Assembly (NCBI GenBank): GCA_019671005.1
Contig: CM033726.1
Span: 1,364,001-1,428,000 of the forward strand
Origin: Hibiscus mutabilis
Lineage: Eukaryota > Streptophyta > Magnoliopsida > Malvales > Malvaceae
Direction: 5' to 3'
Length of the DNA stretch: 64,000 nt
Part shown: piece after piece, positions 11,656 to 23,569 of the stretch
Layout: each line of letters begins with the position of its first letter
How positions within the stretch are numbered: the stretch's first letter is position 1
Notes under the pieces: model-generated
The model's input: only the letters and a program-made list of their open reading frames with translations
Database searches by the model: none
What the model was told of the DNA's origin: nothing
Position numbers and translations under genes: made by a program

Positions 11656-12333
11656 CCTAGTCACAATTAATGTTTGGATTAAATTTTTTTAAAAAAATTA
11701 TTACATATATTTTACAGTATTTTTTGAGAATATATATATATAACTCATTTGGGCCCCTATTTTCAGGGGCCTTGTTGGGTCGAACTTATTGAACATGCCT
11801 AAAACCACCCATGCATAAATACATACCGTTGCTCTTAGCGTCTTACAGCCATTTATCCAAATCCAGTGAGAACCGCAGAAAGTGGCTTATGAAAAAGAAC
11901 TTTGATTGCAAATGCATGGATCAGGACAGGTTTAAGTAAGCAATGGGAGAAGGTTGGGATTGGAGGGATTAAACCTGTTGTTCAATGTTCGGACTTTAAA
12001 AACTATATTATTAAAAGAGATAATCCCGAATCCAGGTGGTGTGATTAAACATTTTTCATTTACAAATTAAAAGATGGGTCATTTATCAGGCCCCTCACAA
12101 CTTTGACCAGAAAGGCATGACATGAACCACACAAAAAAGGGGCTTGGAAGAAGGGTCGTTTCCCTCTCAAATCCAACAAAAACCAAAGAAATCTGTACTT
12201 AAGTAGCACCAAAATCATTAAAATAAGCAAATCCATTACAGCAAAATCCCAAAACTAAATCGACACGTTTTTTAATAACATAAGACAGAAGTTGTAGTTG
12301 CAATTTATCATTTGTCACTGTGGTAGCTAGCTA
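11656..12333. other. Spacer downstream of the ERF gene
   Basis: AT-rich with no recognised gene. The part nearest 12333 is expected to be the 3' UTR of the minus-strand ERF gene. Confidence 0.5.
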
Positions 12334-13119
12334 TTAAAAGAAGTAACCCGATGATGATGATGAAGATGAACCAAAATTGAATCCCTCAGTTAACGTATCA
12401 AAAATCGATGGCATCATCAACTCGTAAGACTCAAATCCGAAGTATGGTTCACTCACTCCTGAGTCAAACCCGAGAAGGCCTGAGTCACTCCACGCACTGT
12501 AAGTATAACTCATATCTGAAGCAGAAGAAACATCGGGAGGCAAAGGTGGCAGCTCACAGTCATCGCTGAACTGTTGAGAACCACCATTTCCGGCTTCCAT
12601 GACCCCAGTAATGGGTGTGTAAGACACTAGCGAATCACTACTCTCTTGGTTCCATCCGTTTCCGGCTGGTAATAATCCGGACGAGAAGTGGCAGACATTG
12701 AAAGGGTCTTGAACGAAGAAAAGCTGGTTCTGGTTGGTGTCCCTTTGTTGGTGAAAAGTTGGATTAATGGGGAAAATCGACGACATGTTATGCTGTGTTT
12801 CGTCGGGGGAAATGATGGAGGTGACCGATGAGCCGACCGGCATATCAGAATAAACGAAGTTGGTTCGAACCTTGGAGCCACGCATGGAGCGAGCGGCACG
12901 GTCGTACGCTAAGGCTGCTTCCTCGGCAGTGTCGAACGTGCCGAGCCAATGCCTTTCTTTTGTTGAAGGGTCTCTTATCTCCGCTGCATATCTGCCCCAT
13001 GGCCTCCTCCTTACTCCCAAGAATCTTACATCTTGTTGCTGTTGCTGCTGCTGAGGTTGTTGTTGCTTTCTTTTGTGTTTAGAAGAAGGATAGTTGGTTT
13101 TTGAGTTGTTGAAATCCAT
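12334..13119 (-). CDS. LEP: AP2/ERF transcription factor, LEAFY PETIOLE (LEP)-like
   Basis: Intact single exon of 261 residues. One AP2/ERF DNA-binding domain spans about residues 32-89 (FLGVRRRPWGRYAAEIRDP, LGTFDTAEEAALAYD). It is followed by FVYSDMPVGSSVTSIISPDE, which together with the later ELPPLPPDVSS is characteristic of LEP-type proteins. The N terminus is basic with a glutamine tract (about residues 19-29), and the C terminus has a serine run (SSSSSSSGYFF). ERF proteins act in the nucleus and bind GCC-box-like DNA. LEP has been linked to leaf petiole development and seed germination in Arabidopsis. The ATG at 13117-13119 is the first in frame and gives the usual short N-terminal extension. 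Orthology to LEP specifically is inference from these motifs. Confidence 0.92.
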   Translation of the reverse strand: MDFNNSKTNYPSSKHKRKQQQPQQQQQQQDVRFLGVRRRPWGRYAAEIRDPSTKERHWLGTFDTAEEAALAYDRAARSMRGSKVRTNFVYSDMPVGSSVTSIISPDETQHNMSSIFPINPTFHQQRDTNQNQLFFVQDPFNVCHFSSGLLPAGNGWNQESSDSLVSYTPITGVMEAGNGGSQQFSDDCELPPLPPDVSSASDMSYTYSAWSDSGLLGFDSGVSEPYFGFESYELMMPSIFDTLTEGFNFGSSSSSSSGYFF

Positions 13120-13431
13120 GAAGATAAAAGGAAAGAGGAGTATATAACTTTAGTGCTTCTGCTGCCTTTCTAGATAAAAGGAAGATAGAGCTACCTGGAG
13201 CTTGTTTATCATCCATTTGCATTTGTGTTTAAATTGGGGGGTTGAAATCCATCCATAGTTTTTCTAATCAAGTTGGTCTAAGAGGACGTTAAATTCTTTA
13301 AATAATATCAGAGGTTCGAATCTTAACATTGTAAATATAGAACTGTGTTGGGAGGATTGCTCCATATTCAACCTCTGCACAATGTTGTGAAGGTAGAAAT
13401 CGTTGTCAATGAGTCAGATACCAGTAGAGGT
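13120..13431. other. Upstream region of the ERF gene
   Basis: 5' flank. 13270-13420 holds tRNA-like text (TTGGTCTAAGAGGACG, GGTTCGAATC) typical of a worn SINE. No gene. Confidence 0.45.
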
Positions 13432-13433
13432 GT

Positions 13434-13818
13434 AAACGAGCCGAGTCGAGCTCGACTTGAAAGCTCGCGATCTCAAATATTCAATCTTGAATAGAACTCA
13501 AAAACAAAATTTGGAGCTCGAGCTCAAAAACTCAAACTAAACCCTAATTTGCTAACTCTATTTCCCAATAAATCTCAAATCAAGCTTTAAACCCTAGATT
13601 AACCCTGAACTCAAAATTAAACCCTAATTAACGAATGTAATATATATACTATATGTTCAGGTAGATCGCGAGCTTTTCGAGTCGGGTATCAAATAGCTCG
13701 TTTCGGCTCGTTAAGAACTCGAGTCTAGTTCGAGCTCGAGAGTCCAATCGAGTAGAGTTTTGATTAAATTTTGACTGAGTCTAACTCGAATAACTCGCAA
13801 TCTGTCTCGTGTTATTTA
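13434..13818. repeat. Degenerate MITE-like element built on GAGCTCG/CGAGCTC motifs
   Basis: Left end TAGAGGTGTAAACGAGC, right end (reversed) TAGGGTTGTAAATAACACG. The interior repeats GAGCTCGA, CTCGAG and AACTCGA motifs in both orientations. It resembles the three neighbours with proven 8-bp duplications, but I could not find a target duplication here. Confidence 0.5.
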
Positions 13819-14000
13819 CAACCCTACCCTAAATACCGATGATTAAAAAAAAACAACCTCTCCCATGCTAGTAGCATAATGATCCTGGTGTGGGCCCTTG
13901 CTTCTGATTGCACTCTCATAAACTCCCATGAGCACAGTTGCCCTTCATTATGAATCACTCGATACAAAATTCACTTTTCCAATATCTGTGATGATATATA

Positions 14001-14624
14001 TATAGGTGTGTTCAAAATTTCGGTTAACCGAATTAACCGACTGAATCGAAATTTTTTTCGGTTAACAGTTAGTAATTTTTTCAAACTTTGGTTATTGGTT
14101 AATTAGGTTCGAAATCGGTTAATTAACTGAATTAATCGAATTACCGAGATTTTTATATTTTATATATTAAATATATTTATTTTTGGTCACTAAACTTTTA
14201 AAAATTATAAAATGGTCATTAAACTTTATCAAACTAGCACAAAATGATCATTAAATTTATTAAATTATTGAAAAATAATCATTAAAATTTTCAATATTTA
14301 TAAATAATTTATAATGTGCAATAAATCAATGATCATTTTGTAATAATTTGATAAGTCTAATGGTTGTTTTATAACTTTTGAAAGTTCAGTGGCTAAAAAG
14401 ATTGTTTTAACATAGTCTAGTGGCCATTTGTGTAGTTTACCCAAAATTTTATAACAAATTTCGGTTAACCAAATTAACCGACCGAATTAACCGAATTTTT
14501 TCAGTTCGGTTAAAATTTTCAAAAAAAATCGGTTCGACTAACGATTAATAAAAAAATTTCGATTAATAAAATTTTAGAAGTTCGGTTCTGTCGGTTAACC
14601 GAACTGGCTTTTTGAACGCCCATA
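14001..14624. mobile_element. hAT-type MITE (CGGTTAA subterminal repeats)
   Basis: 624 bp with terminal inverted repeats TATAGGTGTGTTCAAAA / TATGGGCGTTCAAAAA and a perfect 8-bp target duplication GATATATA (13993-14000 and 14625-14632). Clusters of CGGTTAA and TTAACCG lie near both ends. No coding capacity. Confidence 0.85.
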
Positions 14625-15047
14625 GATATATACATGATGTTTGAGAACCACATCACTGTATCTCTGACATGGCATGAATTTGGCTAAGTTATCAATCATA
14701 TCGGTTGACCTGTAATCATTTTGATTAGAGACTATTCAGTTCATTTTATGATCAGTGCAACCCATCATTCGTCTACCTGGAGTTCAATCATGCCCTTTGG
14801 ACCATGAGTTTGAACATTCCGATGATTTCTCCAGCAGGATGTGCAATCATGGGATTATCACCTGCTTAATATAATTCCCATGATTGATAAGTTCTGCTTG
14901 AATCAACTTTCTACCGAATTTTCACCGACTTCCAATGATCAAAGCTGACTAAAACATCTCTCTTCAAAGATTCTAACACGCGAGAGTCAGAGTTGAATCT
15001 GGAAGATTTTACTTTGAATATTACTTTGATTGGAATAAAATTATTCT

Positions 15048-15538
15048 TAAGGATGTAAACGAACAAAACGCTCAACGAACTGTTCGGTGAAAAGTTTATT
15101 TATGTTCGTTTATTTATTAAACGAACGAATATGAAAAAAAATTTTGTTCATTTAATTAAATGAACGAATACGAACAAATGACTTGTTCATAATTGTTCGT
15201 TCATTTACGTTCGTGAACGTTCAATAATCCGTTCATTTATGTTCATTTGTTTAAATTTATTCACATATATACATTTTTACTTTTTATTTTTCATAACAAA
15301 AGTATTATATTTAAAAAAATAAATAAATTTATTCACATATGTTGGTCCGTTTAAATTTATTCACATATGTCCTTTTTATGTTCGTTCGTTTGTGTTCGTT
15401 TACGTTCGTTTATTATTTTAACGAACGAACACGACAAGCCGTTTAGTTGTTCGTATTTGTTCATTTGTTCGGTTAAAAGTAAACGAATGAACATAAACAT
15501 ACTCTGGTTCGTGTTCGTTTGGTTCGTTTACAAGTCTA
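15048..15538. mobile_element. hAT-type MITE (AACGAAC/GTTCGTT subterminal repeats)
   Basis: 491 bp. Ends carry TGTAAACGAAC in inverted orientation, and the flanks form a perfect 8-bp duplication ATTATTCT (15040-15047 and 15539-15546). The interior is packed with GTTCGTTT and AAACGAAC copies. No coding capacity. Confidence 0.85.
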
Positions 15539-15546
15539 ATTATTCT

Positions 15547-17455
15547 CAAACCATAAAACACATGAAGAGACTTATAATTATACAAAAATAACAAAGCACT
15601 CTGATATCCATCAATTAGCTTAGTAACTAAAAATACATATATTACCCCAACTTATATAAATTTAAATCTCGATATAAAAATATAATCTCACTATTAATAA
15701 AAAAACAATGCACTTGATAAGCAGCAGTACCATACCAAAATATAATCCCATCATTTCTATAGGTATACCTTTTCCCACCTTTTGTTTATATTTCAGTCTT
15801 ATACTCTTATAATAAGATTAGAGATTAAATAGTGATTTGCTATTGTGATAGCGACCGTTATATAGCGGTAGTAATATTATCTAAAATTATTATTGTAAAA
15901 AATAGCAGTTTGTAATTATTACAATACATCTATTATTGTCTACAATTTAACAAAATATTATTATTAAAAACACAACCGCAACAATAATTTAAATTTCCTG
16001 GATACGACTATCAAATCTTTTTATTTCGACAGAAAATACAGCACAATCTATATATATTACATAGAAAATGTCATGTTTCCCTAGGACTAACGCATCTGAG
16101 CCTTTTCAGAAAATAAACAATCTGAATATCACGTAGTTTCAGCCATTTGCATCCAATCTGAGCCAAATATAATGATACGTTCCACAATCTTTCCAGCTTT
16201 TTTTAACCTAAGATGTGTGCTTTTTTCTCTCACTATTTTTCAATCCCATGGGAAATGCCTTTTTCTTTTATTTATTTATTAATTATTATTATTTATGTTT
16301 TTACTTTAGAAATTTTGGAGCATTGATCCTTGTTGCTGCACATCACCATGTAAATGAACACATTCCATGTTGGGTTGCATGTGGAAAGGACACATAGGGC
16401 ATGCTTTTTTGAACAAAACAATTCAGTAGGAAGACCTATCTATTTACTTACCAAGTAATTGATTAACACTGGCAGTATGCTTTGACCTAAATGGACCCAC
16501 ACATGATATTATATTGAAACTCGAGTCGAATTAATAAAATTATTATTCATTTACAATAAATTTAGGCTTGAATCTTATGTTATTCATTTTTATTTAAATT
16601 TACAATAATAGAAACAATTAATAAATTTAATTTAATTATATATAAATATATTAATTCATTTAATATACATATATCCTAAAACCATTTGTTAGCAAAAATG
16701 CTTAGAATATATATAATATATACACACGTAGAAGTAAACTTTTTTTTTGAACAAACATAAAAGTAAACTTTAAATAAGGAGATTGAGGACTATGCATAAG
16801 TAAACCATGTGACTAATAAAGGAAATCCTTATAGCCTGTTACTAGGATGAATCACTTGATATGCTTTCTGAGTAATTAATCACTAGAAAATTTTAGCCCA
16901 AATATCCTCGTTACATATCAACATATTTGATTAGGATGACAAAACAATTGCGGAACATGTAAGAGACTAGTGAGGGTCATAGTTTTTAAAATCAACATAA
17001 AATTAAGTTTTGTCAAAATTAACATAAATTAATTTGTCTGTAAGATGTGTGTGCATTGTCAAAAGGTTAAAAATATATATGAACATATATTAGTTTATAA
17101 TCACCTTAAGACGATTAAAAAACAGGCATAAATATTTATACGATTATTTGTAATTCATTATTAAAATTATTAATTCATATTATGTCTTATATCTATGTAT
17201 TATATCTCATTTTTGTTTCGGTGACGCAAATTTATTTCCTCTAAAAGAACTTCTGGATGCAATTTTTGGGTATACTACTATGTCTTTAGTTTCCGGAATC
17301 ATTATCGACACATGAGCTGCTGAATAAAACCTAATTATATATATCCGGAAATGTTAGGATTCGAACCTATACAAGATGAAATAGTATGAATATCTTTAAT
17401 CACTCGCCAATTGATTTCTATTTGGTTTTATATGCAATGAATGAGTTTTGGTTGG
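15547..17455. other. AT-rich intergenic spacer
   Basis: No gene recognised. 17335-17420 holds a minus-strand tRNA-derived SINE fragment (GGATTCGAACCTATACAAG, then AATCACTCGCCAATTGA), related to the copy at 39526-39645. Confidence 0.55.
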
Positions 17456-17871
17456 GAGGGGTGAGCAAAACTCGACTCAAAAAATCGAAAATTTTGACTC
17501 GACTCAAAAAAATTTCAAATAAAGTTCGAGTTGTAAAATGGAAATTTGAATAACTCAAAATTTTTAGTAATTAGTGGATTGACTTTTAAGTTCGAGTCGA
17601 GTTTCTCAATTTTTTCTTTTATATATATATACCACATATGAAAAAATATGATAAAGATATATACATATCTTATATGATTAGAAAAAGTCGTTTAAACTAT
17701 AATCAAATTGTACTATAGCATGATAAATAATTACAATTAAATTTGTATAAAAACTCGAAAACTCGACTCGAATTGAAAAAAATTCAAATAAAATAAATTA
17801 TAAAATATAACACGTCAAATCGAATAACTCAATTTTTTTTACTCGACTCTACTCTCGAACGCTCACCCCTA
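17456..17871. mobile_element. hAT-type MITE (ACTCGAC subterminal repeats)
   Basis: 416 bp. Terminal inverted repeats GAGGGGTGAGC / TAGGGGTGAGC and a perfect 8-bp duplication TTGGTTGG (17448-17455 and 17872-17879). Repeated ACTCGACTC and GAGTCGAG near both ends. No coding capacity. Confidence 0.85.
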
Positions 17872-17879
17872 TTGGTTGG

Positions 17880-18399
17880 TTTCTTACCACTACCAGACTT
17901 TTTTTTTGGTTCAAACCACCACCAGACTTTTAAGAGTCCTAATTTGGACAAGTCCATGTTCAGTGGGCTTTAAAATTTTACTTGTCCATGAGGCCTTTTT
18001 GTTTCGACAACAACAACAAATGTATACCCGTATACAAATGTTAATGTGGCCAATGAGCCATTGGATATGTTGTCAATGTTGACTCTTTACGAACTTAAGT
18101 GTTCAAGTTTAGTGTTTTTTTTGACAAATTATAATTCTAATCATAATCCTACCTAGAGGGGAGGGAAAGAGGGATTATAGGGGAAGGAAGAGAGTGTTCC
18201 TAATGGGTCTAGAACTCATGACCTAAAAAAATGAATGAACAAATATGAGCAGCTTGACCAACCAGCCAAATATGCTTGCTCAAGTTTAGGTTTTATTATG
18301 CACAAATATGCATGTTCTCATTTTTAGACTAATTTTGGTTTAAGTATTATTATGTGCGAACATTGTCCATAGTTATTATGTTGTAGGACTTGTTATAAT
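17880..18399. other. Spacer left of the nested gypsy block
   Basis: AT-rich. Around 18180-18280 there is tRNA-like text (GGTCTAGAACTCATGAC) suggesting another worn SINE. No gene seen. Confidence 0.45.
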
Positions 18400-18891
18400 A
18401 CAATTATAACACCCTTGACTCGAATGCCACATTGGGCTCTAAGCCCAAAACCCATACCGTTAAAATTTTTCCTTTTTCCAAGCCCAATAAAATAAGTCCA
18501 ATAAAAACATAAGTCCATACATTGAAAACATAGTTAAATCCAGATGTTTAAAACAGTAATTACGGAGCTTCACTTACAAATATTAAAACATTCGACTTTG
18601 ACCAATTAATACAAAATAAGAGTTACAAAATACATATAGGGTCCTACGAAATACATAGCCCATTACATCTAGTATTTGTACTCAACCGCTAGAGTCGATG
18701 CTGAAATCCAAACCTTGATGGTGCTCCTTCAAGTGTCACGATAACCTACTAACCTGCGAACGGAAACAACGATTTCGAATGCTGAGCTAACAAGCTCAGT
18801 GGATACACCGTCACTCAACCATTCTTCATGCAAATCATAAATAAAGCAATACAACGGGAATGATATCATGGCAATATAGCAATGACGCTAC

Positions 18892-20081
18892 TGTAGCGAT
18901 GTCATTCTCGCTAAAAAAAGGATGTTTTTTTTTTATTTTTTTGGAAAATATTTTCTTCCACGTGGGATTTTATTTAAAAATTGAGTCGCCACCGGCCACT
19001 TAGGTAGGCCGGGCACCATAAAAAACCAGAGATTTAAAATTTATGGGTTCGGGAGTCGGTTACGGATGGGGAAGGATTAGCACCCCACACCGCCCAAAAT
19101 TGGTACTTTAATAATTACCGCTTTATTAATATTAAATTTTTCGAATTAAAGTGACGATTAGATTAAAATTCGGTTATAAATGTGAGTAGATTTTAAAGGC
19201 CCCGTTATTCGAGAGTAAACGCCCAACCACTATCACTACGCCTGATACTGGCCCCGTTTACGCTCGAATAAAAGGGCACCGCATTGACAAAATATATGTC
19301 CGTTATGCAAACTTAAAAAACATGACAAATATAAATAAATACATTGCGATAAAAAATATAAATAAAGACTAACATAATAAAATACTAATATAACATAAAT
19401 AAAATACTAATATAAAAATACATACATAACTATTAATTTAACACATAAATAAAAACAAATCTAACCTAAATAAAATACTAATCTAAAACATACATACATA
19501 AATATTAATCTAACTCATAAATAAAAATAAATATAACATAAATAAAATATTAATATAAAACATAAATTTAAAACATACTAATCTAAAACATAGATAAACA
19601 TACAAATTAAAAACACAATTTTAAATTAACTACTACTTCATTAAATCATAAAAATTACAACATAAATAAAAAGGAAAGAAAATATACCTAACTAGGAGTT
19701 CGAATGACGAACCCCGATTGAACCCCACCGAGATCTACCACGATCTCTCCAAAAATATTAACTAGATCGGACCTAAAATAGGACCCCGATTGAACCGACT
19801 AGGACCGAGGGCACTACCCCGGTCCTTGGCTAGCCGGGAGCTAATGCCCCCTTATTTGGCCTTGCCATGGCCGATTGCCTCCATTTCAATTCCCCTTTGA
19901 ATGCCTATTTATAGGCAATGTAAAGGGGTGAGGTGGGTGACGTGGAGCCTTGTGCTCCACTCCCCTCCCCCTTTTATTATTATTATTATTATTTACTTTT
20001 TTTTAGTTTTTTTAAAGATTAATAATATTATTACAACAATACTAAAAATACTAAAAACCCGGACAAAAATGAGTGATTACA
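18892..20081 (-). mobile_element. Solo LTR D, related to the LTRs of elements B and C
   Basis: 1190 bp, TG...CA ended (minus-strand start TGTAATCACTCATTTT, end ACATCGCTACA), with a perfect 5-bp duplication GCTAC (18887-18891 and 20082-20086). No internal region, so it is a recombined solo LTR inside A's LTR. A TATAAATA box for the minus strand lies at about 19909-19916. Confidence 0.92.
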
Positions 20082-20194
20082 GCTACCATAACCGCCTAAA
20101 TACATGACATTATGAATGTATGATTACGCACACAGCTCATACTAGAACCTCATACATTTACCTAACATCACACAGATAACACCAAAAACAATTA

Positions 20195-20395
20195 AGTGAG
20201 GTCCGCGTCCACAAAGCATCGAAATCCTACACTTGAGTGAGGCTCGTTTCCACATAGCATCTGGATCATATACTCAAGGGGATGAGGCTCGTGTCCACAA
20301 AGCATCGGGATCCTACATCCATGCTCAGAATCTCACATTAAGCATCTTCGAATGAGGTATGCGTCCACAAAGCATCGGGATCCTACATTCGGGGA
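20195..20395. repeat. Short direct repeats in the LTR of element A
   Basis: Four imperfect copies (about 20198, 20239, 20283 and 20352) of a unit containing GAGGCTCGTGTCCACAAAGC followed by ATCGGGATCCTACA, at uneven spacing of 40-70 bp. Confidence 0.8.
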
Positions 20396-20714
20396 TCTTC
20401 AAGGTGTTGCAACACACTTAGGGTATCAAAATCCCAACAACAAGGGATGGCCCAACTACCTAGGCGTCCATCAACACACATCAAGGACCCTAAATTACCA
20501 CAAAACCCCGATTGATTCACCTAGGATCCCTATGGGTTACTACCTCACACGGTTTACCCAAAAATTACCAAGTCATTAGCCAATTATTTCTCATACGGGG
20601 TTAAAATCTTTGTTTCTCAGTTTTAGTATTCATTTTACACCTTACAAGACCCTCATGGCCCTTTGCCACGAATTATAGAACCCCTAAACGTAAGGTCAAA
20701 TTTCTTGGGCAAAA

Positions 20715-21125
20715 TGCCCAACGAGTACCGATACTACTATATGGATATCGGTACTTCCCTCTCGGTACCGATATTTAGCAATAAGTACCGATACTCATTT
20801 TAGGTTCGAAAAAACTGGACTCTCAAGCTGTACCGATACGCTCCGTACCGTACCGATATGTACAATCAGTACTAGGATCGTCCCGTACTGATCCACACCC
20901 ATATTGGTACTCCTACATATGCGTACCGGTATGCTAAGCCTTTCTCAGGCAATGTAACAACGCGTATCGATACTCCCTTTGCGTATCAGTACGCGAAAGC
21001 ATTTTTGGAATTCTTGACTTACAAGGGGTATCAATACACGGGGAGGCGTACCGGTACATCCCTCACAATCTTTCCCCTATTTTACTAAGGTGTACCGATA
21101 ATCTATGCCCAGTACCGGTACGCGA
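20715..21125. repeat. Cluster of palindromic GTACCGATAC-type motifs in the LTR
   Basis: At least fourteen copies of a self-complementary decamer family (GTACCGATAC, GTATCGGTAC, GTACCGGTAC and variants) spaced 15-50 bp apart. The same motifs recur in the truncated right LTR (about 38505-38645). Confidence 0.85.
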
Positions 21126-22059
21126 ACCCGATTTTCAAACTTTGGGTGCGGGTTTCACCTGGAAACCCTGTTTAACCCCCATGGTTAAACTTCAAACCAT
21201 TCTTACAAGTTATGATGATAGTATTAAGTGGATTTCTACCAATTTTAGGCCATTATAGCAACAATTCCATGGTTTGCCATTGACAACCACTCAAGCTACT
21301 CTAAGGCTAAAAGCACCAAATCATGCTTCAAAGCTTAACTTTATGATTTCCAGGAAACTATGAGAGTTAGTAGTGTGCTAACCTTACCTTAGCCGATAAC
21401 ACAAGGCCTTCCTCCAAAGCTTCAAGCTTTCCTCCTTTCTTGAGCCTTGAATGAGCTCCCAACCTCTTTCACTACATAAGGGGATTACAAAACACATTAC
21501 AACGTTGCTGGAGGATAAAAGGGGCCAAAACATAATCTAAACTAAAGATTAGAGCTCCTAAACTCTAATCACATCCAACCCTCTCAACCCTCCAACAACC
21601 CCTTCTTTCTCCAAACCATACAAAGCTTACCTTGAAATGTAGATCATTGAAAGCTGGTAACACTTCCCTCAACAAGCTAAACGTGATTCTTACTTCAAAC
21701 TCTCAAAATCCTACCTTTGGATGGGGTGGTTTGGGTGAGAGATAAGATGGAAAAGGAAGATGAAGACATAAAAGAGGGATGATCTCACCACTCTGCATAA
21801 TGCAGAGAAATAAGCCTTTCCTGCCCCCACTCTTCAAATTAGACATTTACAACTTTACCCTTCTACCTTCCATCTCCACCCAATCCAACAACCACATGAG
21901 CCCAACACACAAGCAAGCTCAAAAAGGCTCATAAAAGCCCAAAAATATGATCCAAATATGAGGCTCATGCCTCAATCAAACCCGGCCCTTGGATCCTAAA
22001 ATCTGGGTCATTACAACTTTCATCTCCTTAAAGAAATTTTGTCCTCGATATTTACCTGA

Positions 22060-23350
22060 TGGGAACAAGTGCGAGTAGAGAATTCTCATGTCGTCCCCGA
22101 CTTCCCATGTTGTTTCCTCAACTCCGTGGTTCCTCAATAACATTTTCACCAAGGGTTTGCACTTATTGCGAAGCTCTTTAACTCATGTGTCAAGGACCCA
22201 AATTGGTACTTCCTCATATGTCAAGTCGGTATTTACCTCAATTTCTTCAAGCGGAACAACATGTGAAGGATCAGAACGATAGCACCTCAACATAGACACA
22301 TGAAAAACATCGTGAATATGAGCCAATTCCGGTGGTAAGGCTAACCGATAAGCCACTGGTCCCACTCTCCCAAGTATCTCGTAAGGTCTAATGTACCTTG
22401 GGCTTAACTTCCTCTTACGTCCAAAACGAATGATTCCTTTCCACAGAGATACCTTGAGAAACACATTTTCACCGACATCATACTCAATGTGTTCTCATTT
22501 TCGATCCGCATAGGCCTTCTGACAGTCAAATCCGCTTGCAACCTTTCCTTGATGATCTAAACCTTCTTCTCAGTTTGGCTAACCAGATCAGATCCCACAA
22601 TCCTCCTCTTATTTAGCTCGATCCAACACAAGGGTATTCTACACTTACGTTCATATAACGTCTCAAAAGGGGCCATCTTTATGCTCGATTGGTAACTGTT
22701 GTTGTAAGCAAACTCTACAAGCGACAACTGGTCCTCCCAACTCTTTACAAAGTCCATAATGCAACATCGGAGCATATCCTCAAGAATCTAAACGACATGC
22801 TCAGATTGACCATCGGTCTGAGGGTGAAAAGCTGTACTGAAATATAGCTTGGTACCCAAGGCATTATGGATCTTTTTCCATAACCTAGCTGTGAAACGCG
22901 GGTCTCTATCTGAAATGATCGATGATAGTACACCATGCAACCTTACTATCTCCTTTATATACAGTTGGGCTAACTTTCCAATGTGAAATCTATGCGTATC
23001 GGTAAGAAATGAGCAGACTTGGTCAAACGATCCACAATAACCCAAATAACATCATGTTTCTTTTGGGTCATCGGTAACCCGGTGAAAAAATCTATGGTAA
23101 TTCGATCTCACTTTTATTGCGGAATCTGAATAGGCTGAAGCAACCCTGATGGAACCTGATGTTCCGCCTTCACTTGCTGACAAGCTAAGCACCTTGTCAC
23201 GAATTTAGAGACATCTCTTTTCATACTTGGCCACTAATAAAAAGACGAAGATCTTGATACATTTTGTTGCTTCCCGGATGTACAACAAAAGGACTACGGT
23301 GTGCCTCTCTTAAGGTGTGGTCTCTTAAATCTTCCAAGGCCGGAATACAC
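22060..23350 (-). pseudogene. Element A integrase, decayed
   Basis: Read right to left: a zinc-binding N-terminal region (about 23150-23300); a core with IISDRDPRFTARLWK and FHPQTDGQSE (about 22800-23045); SWEDQLSLVEFAYNNSYQSS (about 22700); and a C-terminal domain GRKRKLSPRYIRPYEILG, PPELAHIHDVFHVSML, ending TTWEVGDDMR near 22090. Frameshifts and stops separate the pieces, so it cannot be active. Confidence 0.88.
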
Positions 23351-23569
23351 AGACGCTCTTTGAAGTACAACTACCCACCATTTCGTACCTCAAAGTCTGA
23401 AGCTTCACCTTTCTGAATCGCCTCAATTTGTGCTACTAATTCTTCATCCAAAGCTTGAGTCCTCTTTATCTTTTGTACCAACATAGGTTCAACCCGAAGG
23501 TCGGCTAAAAGGCATCCATCCTCAGTCATCCTCAATCGGACAAATATATCTCTCAGGCCCGACATAGAT

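Larger units (their letters stand above)
18405..22015 (-). repeat. 3' LTR of element A (interrupted by solo LTR D)
   Basis: On the minus strand it starts TGTAATGACCC at 22015, directly after a purine-rich tract (AAGGAGATGAAAG), and ends near 18405 in GGGTGTTATA, probably a mutated TGTTACA. Without D it is about 2.4 kb. It matches the truncated right LTR (38495-39517) over roughly 20940-22015. Confidence 0.83.

Noticed and set aside
12627..13082. Several frames overlapping the ERF gene in other frames and strand
   Set aside because: Shadows of the AP2/ERF coding sequence.
20715..21125. CRISPR-like array from repeated short palindromes
   Set aside because: Plant LTR context, uneven spacing, degenerate motifs and no spacers of fixed length.
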